From Trachythela sp. YZ-2020 (taxonomy: Eukaryota > Cnidaria > Anthozoa > Malacalcyonacea > Clavulariidae): a stretch of 64,000 nucleotides of DNA. The position numbers and the translations under genes are program-made. The DNA lies in the NCBI GenBank assembly GCA_016169945.1, contig JADLSH010000199.1, positions 3,806,501 through 3,870,500 of the forward strand, written 5' to 3'. Below the pieces are notes generated by a model. The model was not told the origin of the DNA, did not search any database, and worked only from the letters and a program-made list of their open reading frames with translations. This document shows positions 22,807-35,600 of this stretch, one piece after another (the stretch's first letter is position 1; each line of letters opens with the position of its first letter).

Positions 22807-23345
22807 TTATAGCTTCTTTAATAGTATTGGATGGTTCACGTTATTGAAAGTCTAATAGTATAACTCCATTAAGTAAACCTTTATCAATATTCTGGCCATG
22901 GTACCAATTGTTGGTGGATATTAGAAGAGTTGAAAGTGTCGAGTGTAGTGGTCTAAGTCAATGTTGGGAGTTAGCCAGTAGATTATTATCAATAAAACTG
23001 GGGAAAAACGATATTTTCAATTATTTTGCTGACAATCGGTAAAACAGATATTGGTCTATAATTATCAGGATCAGATTTGGAATCTTCGTTATGGATTGGC
23101 AGGACCTAGCTATTTTCCAAACATTGGGGAACATCCCACTTCTAATGGATAAATTTATAATATGAGTTAAGGAAGAAGAAACAATTGGCGAAGGTTCCTT
23201 TAATAGCCTTCAAGATATCTCATCCAAACCAGTAGATTTATTTACAGAAAACGATTGCATCCAGTTATATACAGTTGTATTATTCGTCTCTGTGAGAGAG
23301 AAACGATTATGTGTAGGGGTAATGTATTCCTCAAAATGGGAGCAC

Positions 23346-24150
23346 CATCTTGTCTCAACCCAGATTTATAGAGATCATGGTTAATAGATTAACCTGTGTG
23401 AATGCAGATGGACCATAGTTGATTTCGCAAAACGGGTCACTTTAAAATACTACATATACTAATAAAGCTCTCCTCTGCATTAAAAGTGCTAACTGACATA
23501 TTTCAATTATCAAGTTTAACCCAGCAGCCCCCAAATGTGAAAAATTTATAGTTTCTATTATGTACAAAACATTTTTACACGATAAAAGAAACGCGTTCAT
23601 TAAACTTGTGCCCTAAATCAATATTGTTGTACAAATTCTTGAAAAAACGACATTTAATGGGGGAGGGAGAGAAGAAAAAGCGATTAATCTGCAAATCAAG
23701 CCCCACCTGCCGGGTAAAGCCCCTAGGTCTAGGCTGATATTTTATATCATCGCTTAAAATGCAGGAATCATGTGTCAGACCATGTCTGAACATTCTCGAT
23801 AGAAATTTTCACTTCCATCTTGTCTTTGTTCCAACACAGTCCATCCTCCTGTCCAGGGGCACCAGTCATTGCCCTCCTCCGCATTAAAAGTGCTAACTGG
23901 CATATTTCAATGTTTCTAGCTATTATGTACAAAAATATTTTTCACGATAAAAGAAACGCATTCATTAAGCTTGAGCCCTTGAGCAAATACAATATTAGAA
24001 TTGAAAACACAGTCTTCGATCTCTTGCTTGGGAAAATTTAGAAACAAGACGATGTACAATTAAATAAATATTGTTGTATAAAATCGCTGGACCAAACTTG
24101 GAGTGATTACACTGGACCAAACTTGAAAGAAGCATTAATAAGGATAAATC
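23346..24150. repeat. Locally duplicated non-coding block
   Basis: Blocks at about 23479-23640 and 23879-24075 share 'gcattaaaagtgctaactg', 'attatgtacaaaa' and 'cacgataaaagaaacgc', about 400 bp apart. No coding function was seen. Confidence 0.6.

Positions 24151-24207
<57 letters not shown>
24151..24207. repeat. (TCAA)n microsatellite at the LINE 3' end
   Basis: About 14 perfect tetranucleotide copies form the 3' tail of the minus-strand LINE that follows. Confidence 0.95.
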
Positions 24208-24208
<1 letters not shown>

Positions 24209-25690
24209 TCGTTTATTAAAATATACATCTTGCAGTCAACATGACTGAATTACATGTATACGATAAAGATACATTTATATAAAATATGTTTGTATGTTAA
24301 AGTTAATATTAAAACCTAACTATATATTACATTTAAAACACTATATATCTATTAAGAATCATACTTATTTACATAATTTGGTATAAAAGACGTTTTGTAG
24401 CGATTAGTGTTACATTTGGTTATACGAAAAGTTCTATGAGATCGCAAATGATTACATGTGCTATCAGTCCTATCAGGTAACAAACAAGCCAGTTTGTGAT
24501 CGTTGTCCTGCACCATTTTTCCAAAGAACTTCTTACAGAGAAGTTCGCGTCTGTTATATAATGTTGGAATATTAGCTTCGAGAAGTGCATCATTATAATG
24601 TACACCAGAAATATGATACGCATTGCTCTTTTTGGATGCGCTCTAATTCCTCAGATAGATAATTTGGAAGAGCAGAATGAAATACTTGGCAGGAATATTC
24701 GAGAATCGATCTTATTATTATGGAATAGAAGCAGACCAAATCTTTTGTGTCATCAGCCCGCTTGAGTTGCTTGAGAAGATACATGCGTTTTGCTGCTTTT
24801 TAGTGATATCAATTATATGGTCATTCCATTTCAAGTCATTTCTTATCGTGAGTCCCAGGATTTTCAATTTTGAACTCTTTCAACAGGTTGTTCATTAATT
24901 TGAATCACATTAAACGTTGGTTTTAGATTTTCTAAAACTTATAATCATTTCCTTAAATTTCTTTGGATTTAGCATAAGTTTATTGTCTTTCGACCATTTA
25001 GCAATATGATTGGTTTCATGTTGTAAAGAACTTTCTTGATCCGGTAAGTAGTGGTATCATTTGCAAACTTCCACATCAATGATTCATTTTCGCCAGTAAG
25101 TCCGAGATCATTAATCATGGCCAGAAAGAGCCAAGGCCCTAAGCAAGTCCCCTGCGGTACACCTGCGGGCACATATTTATAACTAGAAAGACAATGACTG
25201 TGAAGCTTAACTCTTTGTTGCCGATCTCGAAGGAAATCAATGAGCCAGTTTATAGTAGAAGATTTAACTCCAAGACTTATAAGTTTGGCAATCAATACGT
25301 TGTGGTCTATCAAGTCAAAAGCCTTTTTGAAATCCAAAAATGCAGCACGAACGGTAACCCCATTTCCATCTGTCATATTCAACCAATGATCGATCATTGA
25401 GATGAGAGCATGGGTGGTTGATGAATTAGGAATAAAACCAAATTGTTTTTGGTCAATTGATCTTAACAGGACTGGTCTCAAGTCTTTTTCAATAACAATC
25501 TCCTCTGCTATTTTAGAAAGGCTAGAGGTGAGTGATATTGGTCTTAAATCCCGAACAAAATCTTCAATAGCGGACACTTTAGGCAGAGGTACCACATCAG
25601 CCAATTTCCACAGTTTTGGAACACAACAGGATTTAAATGACACGTTTAAAATTATGGAGATAGGTAATGCAAGGATATCTGCGTAATCTT
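24208..25690 (-). mobile_element. Second degraded LINE, minus strand
   Basis: The minus-strand frame 25643-24969 encodes RT fingers and palm (LWKLADVVPLPK, DLRPISLTSSLSKI, AFLDFKKAFDLIDH, PAGVPQGTCLGPWLF). The catalytic box reads FANDTT, so the first Asp of the usual x-x-D-D is Asn and the enzyme is presumably inactive. A thumb fragment lies at 24784-24593. The element ends in the (TCAA)n tail. No endonuclease or 5' end was found. Confidence 0.88.
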
Positions 25691-26440
25691 ATGCAAACTA
25701 ATCTAATTATGACCTCAGAAATGGTCACACTATTTAATCCTTGCCTAGCCAAGAAGGCAATTCCTTGCAGAGTTTCAAGAAAGTTTCTTGAAAGTTTCAA
25801 GTATAGAGGAACTACCTTCTTTTGATTTGCAAAGCATATTATGGTGGGAAATATTTTTTCTCACGATATGAGAAAAGTTCGCCGTCCGCCTTTTATCCAC
25901 ACCCCATAAAAAATTGTTAATTTCAAAATTCATCAGCGACGATAATAAAACCAGCTACTGTATTCTCCCTTAATAAAATAATTCATTGACATTGTGATTT
26001 TTTTATCAAATTTTGTATTCGCCATCATATATTGTATGGTTCATGACGCGATCATATCTTGTATGGTTCATACAGGATCATACAGAATTAAATTCCGGTG
26101 TAAAATGTAATTGACTCCGAAATTGAACCATTAATTTCTCGTCGGATAAACACGGCAAGTGCAAAACGTTAAAAGTAGAATACATATATTTTAAAATACT
26201 ACTCTAGTCTCTAGACTAGTGACGTACTATTTCTATCACAAGGAATTAGAATCTCGGTTAGAACCCAAAATGTGTAGTAAAGGCAATCTTGTCTTTTGTC
26301 GTCAACATATAAATCGAATTTATTCGTTATTTTTTCTATTTTGAAAAATAATATGATGTTTTTACGTTCATGATATTAAAGCGTTGGTGTAAACGTATTA
26401 GTCAATGATTTGTTTGCCATTATGACTGAAACATGAAACA
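25691..26440. other. AT-rich spacer, no gene seen
   Basis: There is no upstream FReD exon corresponding to the orphan 3' end that follows. Short repeated 'catatcttgtatggttcat' blocks lie near 26030-26090. Confidence 0.4.
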
Positions 26441-26599
26441 GGGGCAGCTGGTACGTGGTACAAAGGCTGTTATGATTCCAACCTCAATGATCTGTACCTG
26501 GAAGCAGGTCGGAGTGTTAGCACCGGAAGTAAATGGAACCGTTGGCAATTATATGTTATGAAAAAGACAGAGATGAAAATACGCCCTGGTGTGTTTTAA
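26441..26599 (+). pseudogene. Orphan FReD C-terminal fragment
   Basis: The frame 26441-26599 encodes the last about 52 residues of a fibrinogen domain (WYKGCYDSNLNDLYLEAG, then [13 protein letters not shown] and stop). It ends like gene A and is followed by a gene A-like 3' flank. The calcium loop and all upstream exons are missing, and conserved Gly positions are altered (SNLND, YLEAG). It is a truncated paralogue, not expressed as a full lectin. Confidence 0.85.
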
Positions 26600-27117
26600 A
26601 TGAATCATGAACAACAACAATTAAGAATGAACTCTCTATTGCTGCTTTAATAATATTATTAATAATACAAACGTAGTCGTGGGATTGTTGTTGTTTTTAA
26701 TTTTAATGTTTCCAAATTATTCTAGAATATACTATCAAATCATTACTCACATTAGGCATTAGGCATAATATGCATGAATGATGAAGACTTAGTAATTGTT
26801 TACCGACTCCTTAATTTCAGGATTTTATAACGTGCAGTTCTAAACAAAATGTTGGCAGTTGTAAAATGTGAATGGATTATCTTCCAATGTTTTAAAATAG
26901 ATGATTATACTGAAAAAAATAGATTTTTTCGCTTCTCAACAGTTAGAAATATTGAATTATACCATCTTGTCCCGTCATATAACATGTGATTTGCAACAGC
27001 CAGTACAACCCGATGCTGGCGATGCATTCCTTGACCTTATCACCGTCAAAATTTATCACTTCACTTTTCAGTAATCTTACAGGCGATTCAAAGAATCATT
27101 GGTCACAAAGTTCGTTT
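26600..27117 (+). other. 3' flank of the orphan FReD fragment
   Basis: It is homologous to the gene A downstream region, including the 26970-27090 block corresponding to 6656-6770. No additional gene was found. Confidence 0.5.
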
Positions 27118-27275
27118 GACAATTTCGAATTTCGCTGCGAAGTTGCAAGTTGGTTGCTAAGTCCGTTTTCAAACGTGATAATGAATTTCACCATCAGGTT
27201 TTGTAAGAAAACCCTCTGATTGGCTAGACAGCATAAACCAACCTGTCAACTTTGCAGCGAAATTCGAAATTATAA
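27118..27275. mobile_element. Small inverted-repeat element
   Basis: The terminal regions 'aatttcgaatttcgctgc' and 'gcagcgaaattcgaaatt' are inverse complements, with the internal 'aaaccctctgattggcta'. A partial copy lies at 8762-8866. It is MITE-like and non-coding. Confidence 0.65.
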
Positions 27276-28039
27276 CATCACCAAGTTTCATGCCTCTCAC
27301 GTGCGTGAACGCGATAGGTACGGTATAGAAATTTTCCGGTCCCGTGTGCCAGCCTAAGACCAGTCAGCATGAGTAACGGTTCAAAAAAGTAACGGTTTAA
27401 TAAAACTATTGGCATATTCTAATAGTTTAGAGTAACCAGTTTCACAATTTTTCTACATTCAGTAATGATTATCGACCCATTGATCTTCCATTCGTATAAT
27501 AAATTATAGATAGGTGTATATGATTGTTTCTCTACAGTGGAAAATATACTGCAAGGCATTAAACACTTGTTCACTCAAAAATATTTGGTTGCCATTCTAG
27601 CATCGTCACACAACAAATGATTTTCAAATTCCAACAACGCAGTACAACCTTCGCTTATTCGTGCCCGTCATATTGATGACTCCAGTAATGTTACATACAG
27701 CAAACAAAACACACGTGCATTTAATGTCTTTTTCTGGCAGTTTGTTCTATTTCTTTGACTTTTGTTTTACGTGAATTGACGCAAATAACATGCCATGAAT
27801 AGAAAGAAAATCGTCTTCAAGTTTGCTAAGAGGCAAATCATGAAGTATTTAGCTTTAGAGCCCTTTATCTCGTTATTGTGTTAACGAAATTTACGAAACC
27901 TATTTACAAAATCAGATGGTATTGATGATTTTATATAAGTAGGTAACCGTATGAGTGACGATTTATAAGGGCATGCTATTTTATTATATATACTGGACCC
28001 TTATATTATATCTTACTGGACCTCCATTAAGAACAAGTT
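27276..28039. other. Intergenic, no gene supported
   Basis: It holds a fragment of MITE family M1 (27850-27960, 'tttagagccctttatctcgt'). Nothing else is recognised. Confidence 0.4.
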
Positions 28040-28790
28040 TAAAACTAATAGAACTGGAAGGCATAAATAAATTTCAGAACAAATTGAGGGTTGCTTCGCG
28101 TGTGCCTAAAAGATATAAACAAAATCTCGACGTTTCGAGCTAAAGCCCTTCGTCAGGAGAAATTAGTAGACAGATAAACACATTACATCAGCTTTTATAG
28201 CAACGTATAGCAGCTGTCACGCGAACAAAATATTAACCAATGAAAATAAAGTAGTCATAACAATCATAACAAAATAGAATTAATATGTAAAGATATAGCC
28301 TGCGTGCAGGCTTCGGCCCGATTATAGGGTCGAAGGCCTGTGCACAGGCGTTACACTTACCAAAGCGCTATAAATGTCGTACAAGGGAAGGGAAGAGGGG
28401 ATATAGAGGAAAGTATATAAGAAGTATTTAAGAGAAAAGAATGAGCTAGATGAAGGAGAGGCGCTCATTGATACCATCAGGCTGAATGGTGCCAAGTTTA
28501 AAAATGAGACGCTTTTCTTGCTTCCGACGGGTATCATTGCCACCAATAATGGGATGAATGGCGCATATTTTCATATCAGAAAAGGAGTGGTTGGCACTGT
28601 TGAAGTGCCTAGCAACCGGTTTGTTGTGCACATTGTTTTTAACATCACGCAAGTGCTCAGCAAACCTATCGCCTAAACGTCTTCCAGTCTCTCCGATGTA
28701 CAGCAAGCCACATTTGCTGCAAGAGATGCAGTAAACGAGGTTGGAGGAGATGCACGTGAAACTGTGCTTGATGAATAAATTTAGTTTAGT
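28040..28790 (-). mobile_element. Penelope-like element, 3' part, minus strand
   Basis: The minus-strand frame from about 28776 to 28446 encodes the C-terminal GIY-YIG endonuclease module of Penelope-like elements: HSFTC, CISCSKCG, LYIGETGR, VARHFNSANHS, then LIFKLGT near the end. The non-coding part (28445-28040) carries the 'cgacgtttcgagc' terminal-repeat signature found at the larger element at 53.7-57.2 kb. Reverse transcriptase is absent. Short similar sequences ('tatactggacc', then 'gtttaaaact') flank both sides at 28013 and 28824. Confidence 0.8.
28126..28160 (-). ncRNA. Hammerhead-like core in Penelope terminal region
   Basis: On the minus strand, CTGACGA is followed by a short GGGC/GCTC stem, GAAAC and GTC, in the order of a hammerhead ribozyme core. 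Hammerhead motifs are known from Penelope-like terminal repeats. The stem II closing pair is poor and helix III is minimal, so self-cleavage is uncertain. Confidence 0.35.
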
Positions 28791-29482
28791 TTAGGTTTTG
28801 TCATGTCGAAACACTGCGCCAATTATACTGGACCTTTTGGGAGAACAGTTTAAAACTGATAGAGCTATCAAATATAAATATCTTTTGTGACTTATTGGCA
28901 AAACAAACAGATGCAGTGAGGTGTCAAGTTTCCGTTTGTCTTTGCAAGCCACAGAGGTCAAGTATAATATATGGGTGCTTATCCCCCCCCCTCCCCTCAA
29001 CTGAAAGGAATTTTAACAAGGAGGGCTAAACTCCCTGAGCTCCCCTTTAACTACACCCCTGTAATTATGTCGTAGCTAGTTCATTTTAGCAATACAATAA
29101 ATAAATAACGGTTTATATATAATAATATATATAAATATCGACTGTAAAACATGCACGCTCATCTAATAAAAGAAAAACTGTCTGAGTGCATATATCTATT
29201 TACAAGGGGAAACGTCGCTGTTGAGTTTGAAATTGAAATGAGCCACGAATATTACTATTTACATGCCGTCGAAATTTAATTTAGCCTACATCCTGCCTAA
29301 AGTAGTTCAAGTACCTGAAGGCTTAATTTGCTTAAACTCTATGGAATGAATTAGCCACCTGCTCAATTGACGATATCGTCAGTTACTCTGTTATTCATTG
29401 CAAGCATTCATGGAAAGAACTGTTTTCCCAGAAATTACGAGATCACGAAAAGAGGTGTTGAAAAACCAAGCAAAGAAAGGAG
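28791..29482. other. Region upstream of gene C
   Basis: The part from 29030 onward is homologous, in inverted orientation, to 20500-21085 and carries no coding frame. The stretch 28791-29030 holds nothing recognised apart from a C-run at 28983. Confidence 0.5.
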
Positions 29483-29586
29483 TGCATTTATTTACGAAGC
29501 AAAATGTAGCGGCTTGGTTTGAAGAAAAAATGAAGTATGCATAATTATTCAACTTATTAAGTTTGTTTATCTCATGAACCTCTTTG

Positions 29587-29594
29587 TGACGTCA
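29587..29594 (+). promoter_or_regulatory. CRE-like site TGACGTCA upstream of gene C
   Basis: It lies about 97 bp before the start codon, at the same relative position as in gene B (12012-12019). Its conservation within diverged promoters suggests an ATF/CREB-type site. Confidence 0.5.
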
Positions 29595-29690
29595 CCGCAC
29601 GTACGTTTTCTCTTATAATTGTATTGATTATATCGTTAGCTCACTCTGTTAGTTACTGCCTCACAGAAAGCACGGTTGTCGAGCTCAATC

Positions 29691-32600
29691 ATGTTTAAAA
29701 TAATAACTTTAACCTTACTGATGGTTATAATAGCAAGCATTAATTCACAGAACTGTTCCCCCAGGTATTATGAGATCATCAAAAGAGGTAAGTCGTGCAT
29801 CTTTATTTCATCAAAACTTTTCTATAAAATATGAAAATCTGTCTAAATTATCAAAAGTGGCTAGAAATTCAGTTCAAATCATGCATACTCTCAGTGTTGG
29901 AGATCTTCTATTCCGTTAAATATTCTTTATAAACCAACTTTTGTTAAAACTTTAAACTTTTTAGGAGGTCCGCCTTTACCTCCAAATGAGATCATATCAA
30001 GTCACAAGGTTGAAAAATCAGTTGTCCAGATAAAATGTTACACTCTGTGCGAAAAAGAACCGAAATGTGTTGGATTCAACTACAAAACAATAATCAATGT
30101 TGAAAACTGCCAACTTACCAACGTCACTGAAAAGAGAAACACAGCAAAGACAGGAAATTGGACATTATTACGTGATGTTGAAGCGGTATGTTATAATTTT
30201 GCTAGAATATTTAGATATATAGAAAATACTTGTTTCGGTCTGGTTCTCAAAAATGTACATGTCCAATATACCAATGTGACATGTGCAATGGACAAGGAAG
30301 ACGTCCATTGTCTTTGAACATTTCGTCTGTCCAATGGACCCGGCAATGGTAATATGAAATGTCCAATAGACATTTGCGTTTCCATGCAGTGGATAAACCG
30401 CGGCTCTTCATGGGGTATAAAAAACGACCATCCTTTATGCCTGATACTTTTCAGAATACTTGCCTTTATAAAATGACTTTAGTCTTATCTTAAAACTTGC
30501 TCTTCTCGTGGTCGTTTGTGGCCGGTTAATTATGCCTAATTTTCTTATGTCATGTATTTTAAATTACTTTAATGCAATTGTTGTTGCTACAGAGAAAGTT
30601 TCATAAAACAATCTTGCGTCCATCTAAAGAACGGCTAAACGTAACAATGATGCACGCAAGGTTACTAAGTCATTTATAAATTTACTCGAATACTCAGATA
30701 CTCTTTTTTGATGCCCTATTGCTATTTTGCTTGAAATTTCTATTTGGATCGATACCCCCAATGTAACCACCGCGAAAGATTAAAATATAGACCCAATATA
30801 TAAATGCTACGCAGCTTACTGAAGAATTGGCATGATATTTTCGTACCCCATGTGATAGGAGATAGCATAATTATGATATGACCAATGGTCGATTCGATCC
30901 AATGGGCAATGGACATTCAAATGTCCAATGGAGATTTTACTTGTCCAATGAACAAATACCCTACTTTTCTATAGCTATTTTGAAACTATTAATATGATGT
31001 GTTTGCTTTGTTCAGTTTGGGAATATATTCTTGCGTATTTATCATGCGTCAGACTGTCCGCTAACGCGTAGAATCATAATCATTGCGAATTACCGAATTT
31101 CCTGACGTGTTCTTCTTCGACATTAAAATATCAATAACTAGGCGTATTTATCCGTCTAATAAAAGTAAAATTGTGTAGAGTCAATTGGTATTTTATGTGC
31201 CTAAATGAACCTTACCTTTCGAAGTGGAGAGGCTATCGCATTTATATAGCCTTATAGGGATAAAACACCGTTTGCCCTAAAAGATTCTAAATTCTAAATG
31301 TGTCGCAGCTGCTCCTGGTTGCTAGTTAGGCTTAAGAAATATGTATGTCGTTTTCGCTCGAAATTTCCATCTACAAGAAAGCTCTTTAACATTTTCCCCT
31401 GAAAGACCGAAATTGAATTATGAGGTTGTTTCAGCTGCTTTTGCATGGAGTAGATTATAAAGTGCATGACATGTTTTTATTTATATCGTATCCAAGATAC
31501 AAGATATACATATATAGGCAACGAACTCTTACCAAAGCTGTTGGCCCATTGCAGCTGCCCTTAAAATCAATGACATCTGCATGGAGAAAAACTCGAAAAC
31601 ACGAATAGTGACATGGAAATTGTGTGTGACAAATTTCACGAACAAGCATTAACGGAAACAAGCATTACTTGATTTTGTGTATTTAGCAAACAGCCAAGAC
31701 GCATTTTGCGTTTCCGTAATACAAAACAGCATATAATGCAGAATTTATCAAGGCAATTACAAGAGTGGTATTAAAAACATACTAATAATACGTACTATTA
31801 CCCATGTTCGAATACCCAATTTTATAAAACGTCAGAGTAAGTTAGACATGTACAACGATGCAAACATATTTTGCTAAAAGAAACATCCATCACAACTAGC
31901 TGGGGCATAGTATAACATGAAAGTCCTCTACATTTATGTATGCACGACAGTAGTATTTATGCTAATCAAGTGAATTTAAAAGCTTATATAGTTATACATC
32001 TATTTTGCACTTGCCTGTAATTTGCCCTAATATAATAACAAGTAAATTTGTTCATTTTATCTTACAGACCGACTTATAAACATTTATTCTTTCAAATCGA
32101 CCTCTATGGCTCTGAGCGCAAAAAGCACAATGGACGTGCATATCATGTACTCAAGTACGATTGGGGACATGGAAATTGTGTTTGACAAAATTTCACGAAC
32201 AAACATTAACGGAAACAAGAATACATTTTTATAAGTCGGTCTATAAGATAAAACGAACAAATTTACTTATTATATTACGGCAAATTAGAAGCAAAATTAA
32301 TGTATAAGCTTTTAAATTCACTTGATTAGCATAAAACTATAGACATGCATAAACTATATTTAGCATAACATAACTAGTGCTAACGTAGCGATGTTTTGCG
32401 ATTGTCAGTTCTGAGCAGCAAAGTCATGCTATTCAAAATAGGAATTCACAAAGAAATATTTATATTGAGCTCGTATCAACAATTTGACGTCTACGACGTG
32501 TGGAGAGCTGCCAAAAAGCCGACCGCAATGCTGTATTTTTACTTTTTCATATATACTCGGGTCGATATATACCCGTAATTATACCGGTACCCGCGTTTTC

Positions 32601-35600
32601 CACTATGCCGTTCTGTCCTCCGGAGACAACGTTAATTAAGTGCATAATTATATAAATGTAGAGGGCTTTCATGTTATATAATGTTCCAGTTGTGATGGAT
32701 GTTTCTTTTAGCAAAATATGTTTTCATCGTTGTACATTCTAACTTATACTCTGACGTTTTATAGAATTGGGTATTCGAACTTGTGTAACAGTATTATTAG
32801 TATATTTTTAAGTTAAACCACTCTTGTAATTGCTTGTTAGATTCTGCATTATAGAGATGCTGTTTTGTATTAAGGAAACGCAAAATGCGTCTTGGCTGTT
32901 TGCTAATACACAAAATCAAGTAATGCGAATTTCATATAGTCTTGGTACTTGATATTGTGGTAATTATCTAAGTTCACATTTACCGCTATATCAATACTAA
33001 AATAAAACTTTTGCTGCGCTTATAGTTGCTTGACTGAATATTAGACACAAGAAATGCGCGTAGTCCACCTATGCATAATAAGAAACAGCTGATATGATCT
33101 TAATCTGACTGGATATAGAACTCTCAAGAACATTGATATTCTTTGTCCTTGTTCAAGCTTGTCAGTTATTCATTTTTTGAATGTATAATTGGGACTCTAT
33201 TTTATCATAGAACATAGATACGATCACTGTGCTAACTAATAACTCTTGATCATTACAGTTCATTACCCAATACCCCTCCCTTTATTTAAGTCTTTCAAGC
33301 TAGCACACTGTCATCTCTTTGCCAAAGCAAGGCCAGCCATTTTTAGCTCGCCTGCACTTTAGTGCAGAAGAGCTATTGCAATAGGATATCGTAGACATTA
33401 ATTCAGCGTCGGCCACGGACATATAAGAACAAATGAGGGTTGTTTCGCGTGTGCCTATTGAGATATAAACAATAGTCTGGCGTTCGCGTCCAGAGCAGAT
33501 GCATATAAGATGAATGTTCAGAGTGCTAATTCTCATTCAATATTATGTTTAACTTTAATATTTATAATTATGGGAATCAATTTCGTATAGACAAAGAATG
33601 CGGAGGAAAGAAAGAGAAATAAAGACAGTAGAAATTCAGGTACTGGTTTGCATATCTGAGTATCGCTAAGAATATCACAAGCTATTGTATTTCTAAATCA
33701 AGGGCCGAAGTCATGTCTTTACTGACAGGTATACCAAAGAATGCACGAAAGAATCAGATTTAAACTGCACAGAAACATATACACCTCCGAAATTTAAAAT
33801 ACCGCCTCGCTTTCGTGATTCAGACCTCGGTTTTAGAACCATTCTTTTTGTTGATGGGACGGATTCTTATGCAGAACAAAAGGGTATAAAAGCTCACTAT
33901 AGATTTTGATTTTCAGTATGAATACAAACTGAGAAAGCATGGCTTTCACGGTTATACCATCAACTATAACTTCATAATTATGTTATCAATCAATAGATTA
34001 AGCTATAAAGCCAATGTCTCAACACCAAAACGAGGCTCTATAGCCAAGGTTAAGTACTTTTCGGAAGGGTGTATTCAGATCTTATCCAACACTGCTATAA
34101 CTTCAGCATGTTAACTAGACAGCGTAGAGAACTTTACGTCGGAAAATTTCAAGCTAATTGTGTCCGTCTTAATAGGATAATATACATACGTTATGGGTTG
34201 CTGAAAAATTTTGTCCAGTTCGTCTACATGTGAACGTTTTCTATATTAAGCGTTGCCTTTTGTGACGTTAATCATGAAATCGCTCAAATCATATTATTTT
34301 CCATCTGACTAGCATTTAACTAATGCCTTGTAATGAAATACTATCTATTTTAGATGATTTGCAGAAGGCGTCATCTGTTTTACCCAGCACCACTATGGTG
34401 CCCGTGATGTCTTCATTTATTGGAAGTCTGGTATCTAGTGTATTGAAAACGTCTTTTGTCGATCTACCATCATCTGTTGCACCATCATCAACCAATCCTG
34501 AATCTTCTTCAGCGACAGATCTTGAAACTTATTCAACTACACTGTCAGATTTTCCAGGTATTTCAATTATATAATATATCATCTGCAGATATTGTTTAAT
34601 TGTGCCAACCTTAAGATATTCTCAAGTTATTTCTCTCAAGAAAGTCTCACCCATTTCGGAATATCCTATTAAACACTTGCTATAAACGCGGTTGCAATCC
34701 TTCGCTGCATAAAATAGACATTTTAAATATCTATCTTATATGAATGAACGATATGAATCAACCATTTTCAAACTCCAGTACCAAAAAGTTTTGTTTCATT
34801 CCTTCGCTAGCAGTGAAGTTATCCAAAGTGCCCTCAGACTCAGCCATCCTGCGACTAAATCCATCTTTGAAAACAAGTTTGGGAAAAAGTGCCACTTCAA
34901 TTCTAAACAATGTCAGTAACGGATTACCCAAAAGTGTTGCAAGTGGCCTGGGATCTAGTGTATCGAAGACACCAATCGTTTATCTAACATCTAAATCCGT
35001 TACACCATCATCGACCAATGTTGAACCTCATTCAATCTCAAATTTTCACATTCATTCATCTGCGATTCAAACTACATTGTCACAGGCTTCAGGTATGAAA
35101 AATATTTATATCATGTCTGTTAATATTATTTAAACATAGCAACTGTCAGACATTCTCCAGCTGTATCTTTCAAATAAATTTCCCAATCAAGTACTTTAGC
35201 TGTCAGTTTTGCACAATCTCTATGAAATATCCAAAGTGTAGACAAGTGATTTCATTAATACAAGAACTTTTGCTAAGAATATGTCTTTCATTTACCACTT
35301 GATCAGGTTTTATGGATTGGACGTCTATGAGCTATTTATTGTATGTACACCAACATGTCGAACCATCGTTTCAGGGTGTTCGCATCCTTGCCATTAAACT
35401 GTATAGGTCTTTGTATTTTTCTGTCCAAGGTATAGAGGTGGCTCCAGAGGTAAATATTTTCTTATCTCCACCTGTTCAATTGATTACACAGGTCTCGAGC
35501 TTCAAATTGTGGCTTACAAAATTGTCTGAAAGGCAAATAGTCTCCAGTGTAAGCGAGTAGCAAGTTCTTGCATATTGCAGAATCAAGTTGCTCACAGTTT

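Larger units (their letters stand above)
21262..23345 (-). mobile_element. Degraded LINE (non-LTR retrotransposon) with a nested SINE
   Basis: On the minus strand, 23340-22140 encodes reverse transcriptase. It shows a DNYRPISVLP type motif near 23060, then 202 uninterrupted codons (22806-22198) with GVPQGSVIGSLLF and the catalytic YADD. The C-terminus continues at 21780-21440 (GWDTLDQRRAKH, then RSFSYRGAIIWNDLPDEIRN). It ends in a (TCAA)n tail at 21262-21285, as expected for a LINE 3' end. The ORF is broken by a SINE at 21836-22125 and by frameshifts. The 5' end is not found. Confidence 0.88.

Noticed and set aside
35312..35560. Possible extra exon between stalk and FReD (also 16952-17161)
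   Set aside because: The frame is not preserved between copies B and C (indels shift it), unlike all accepted exons.
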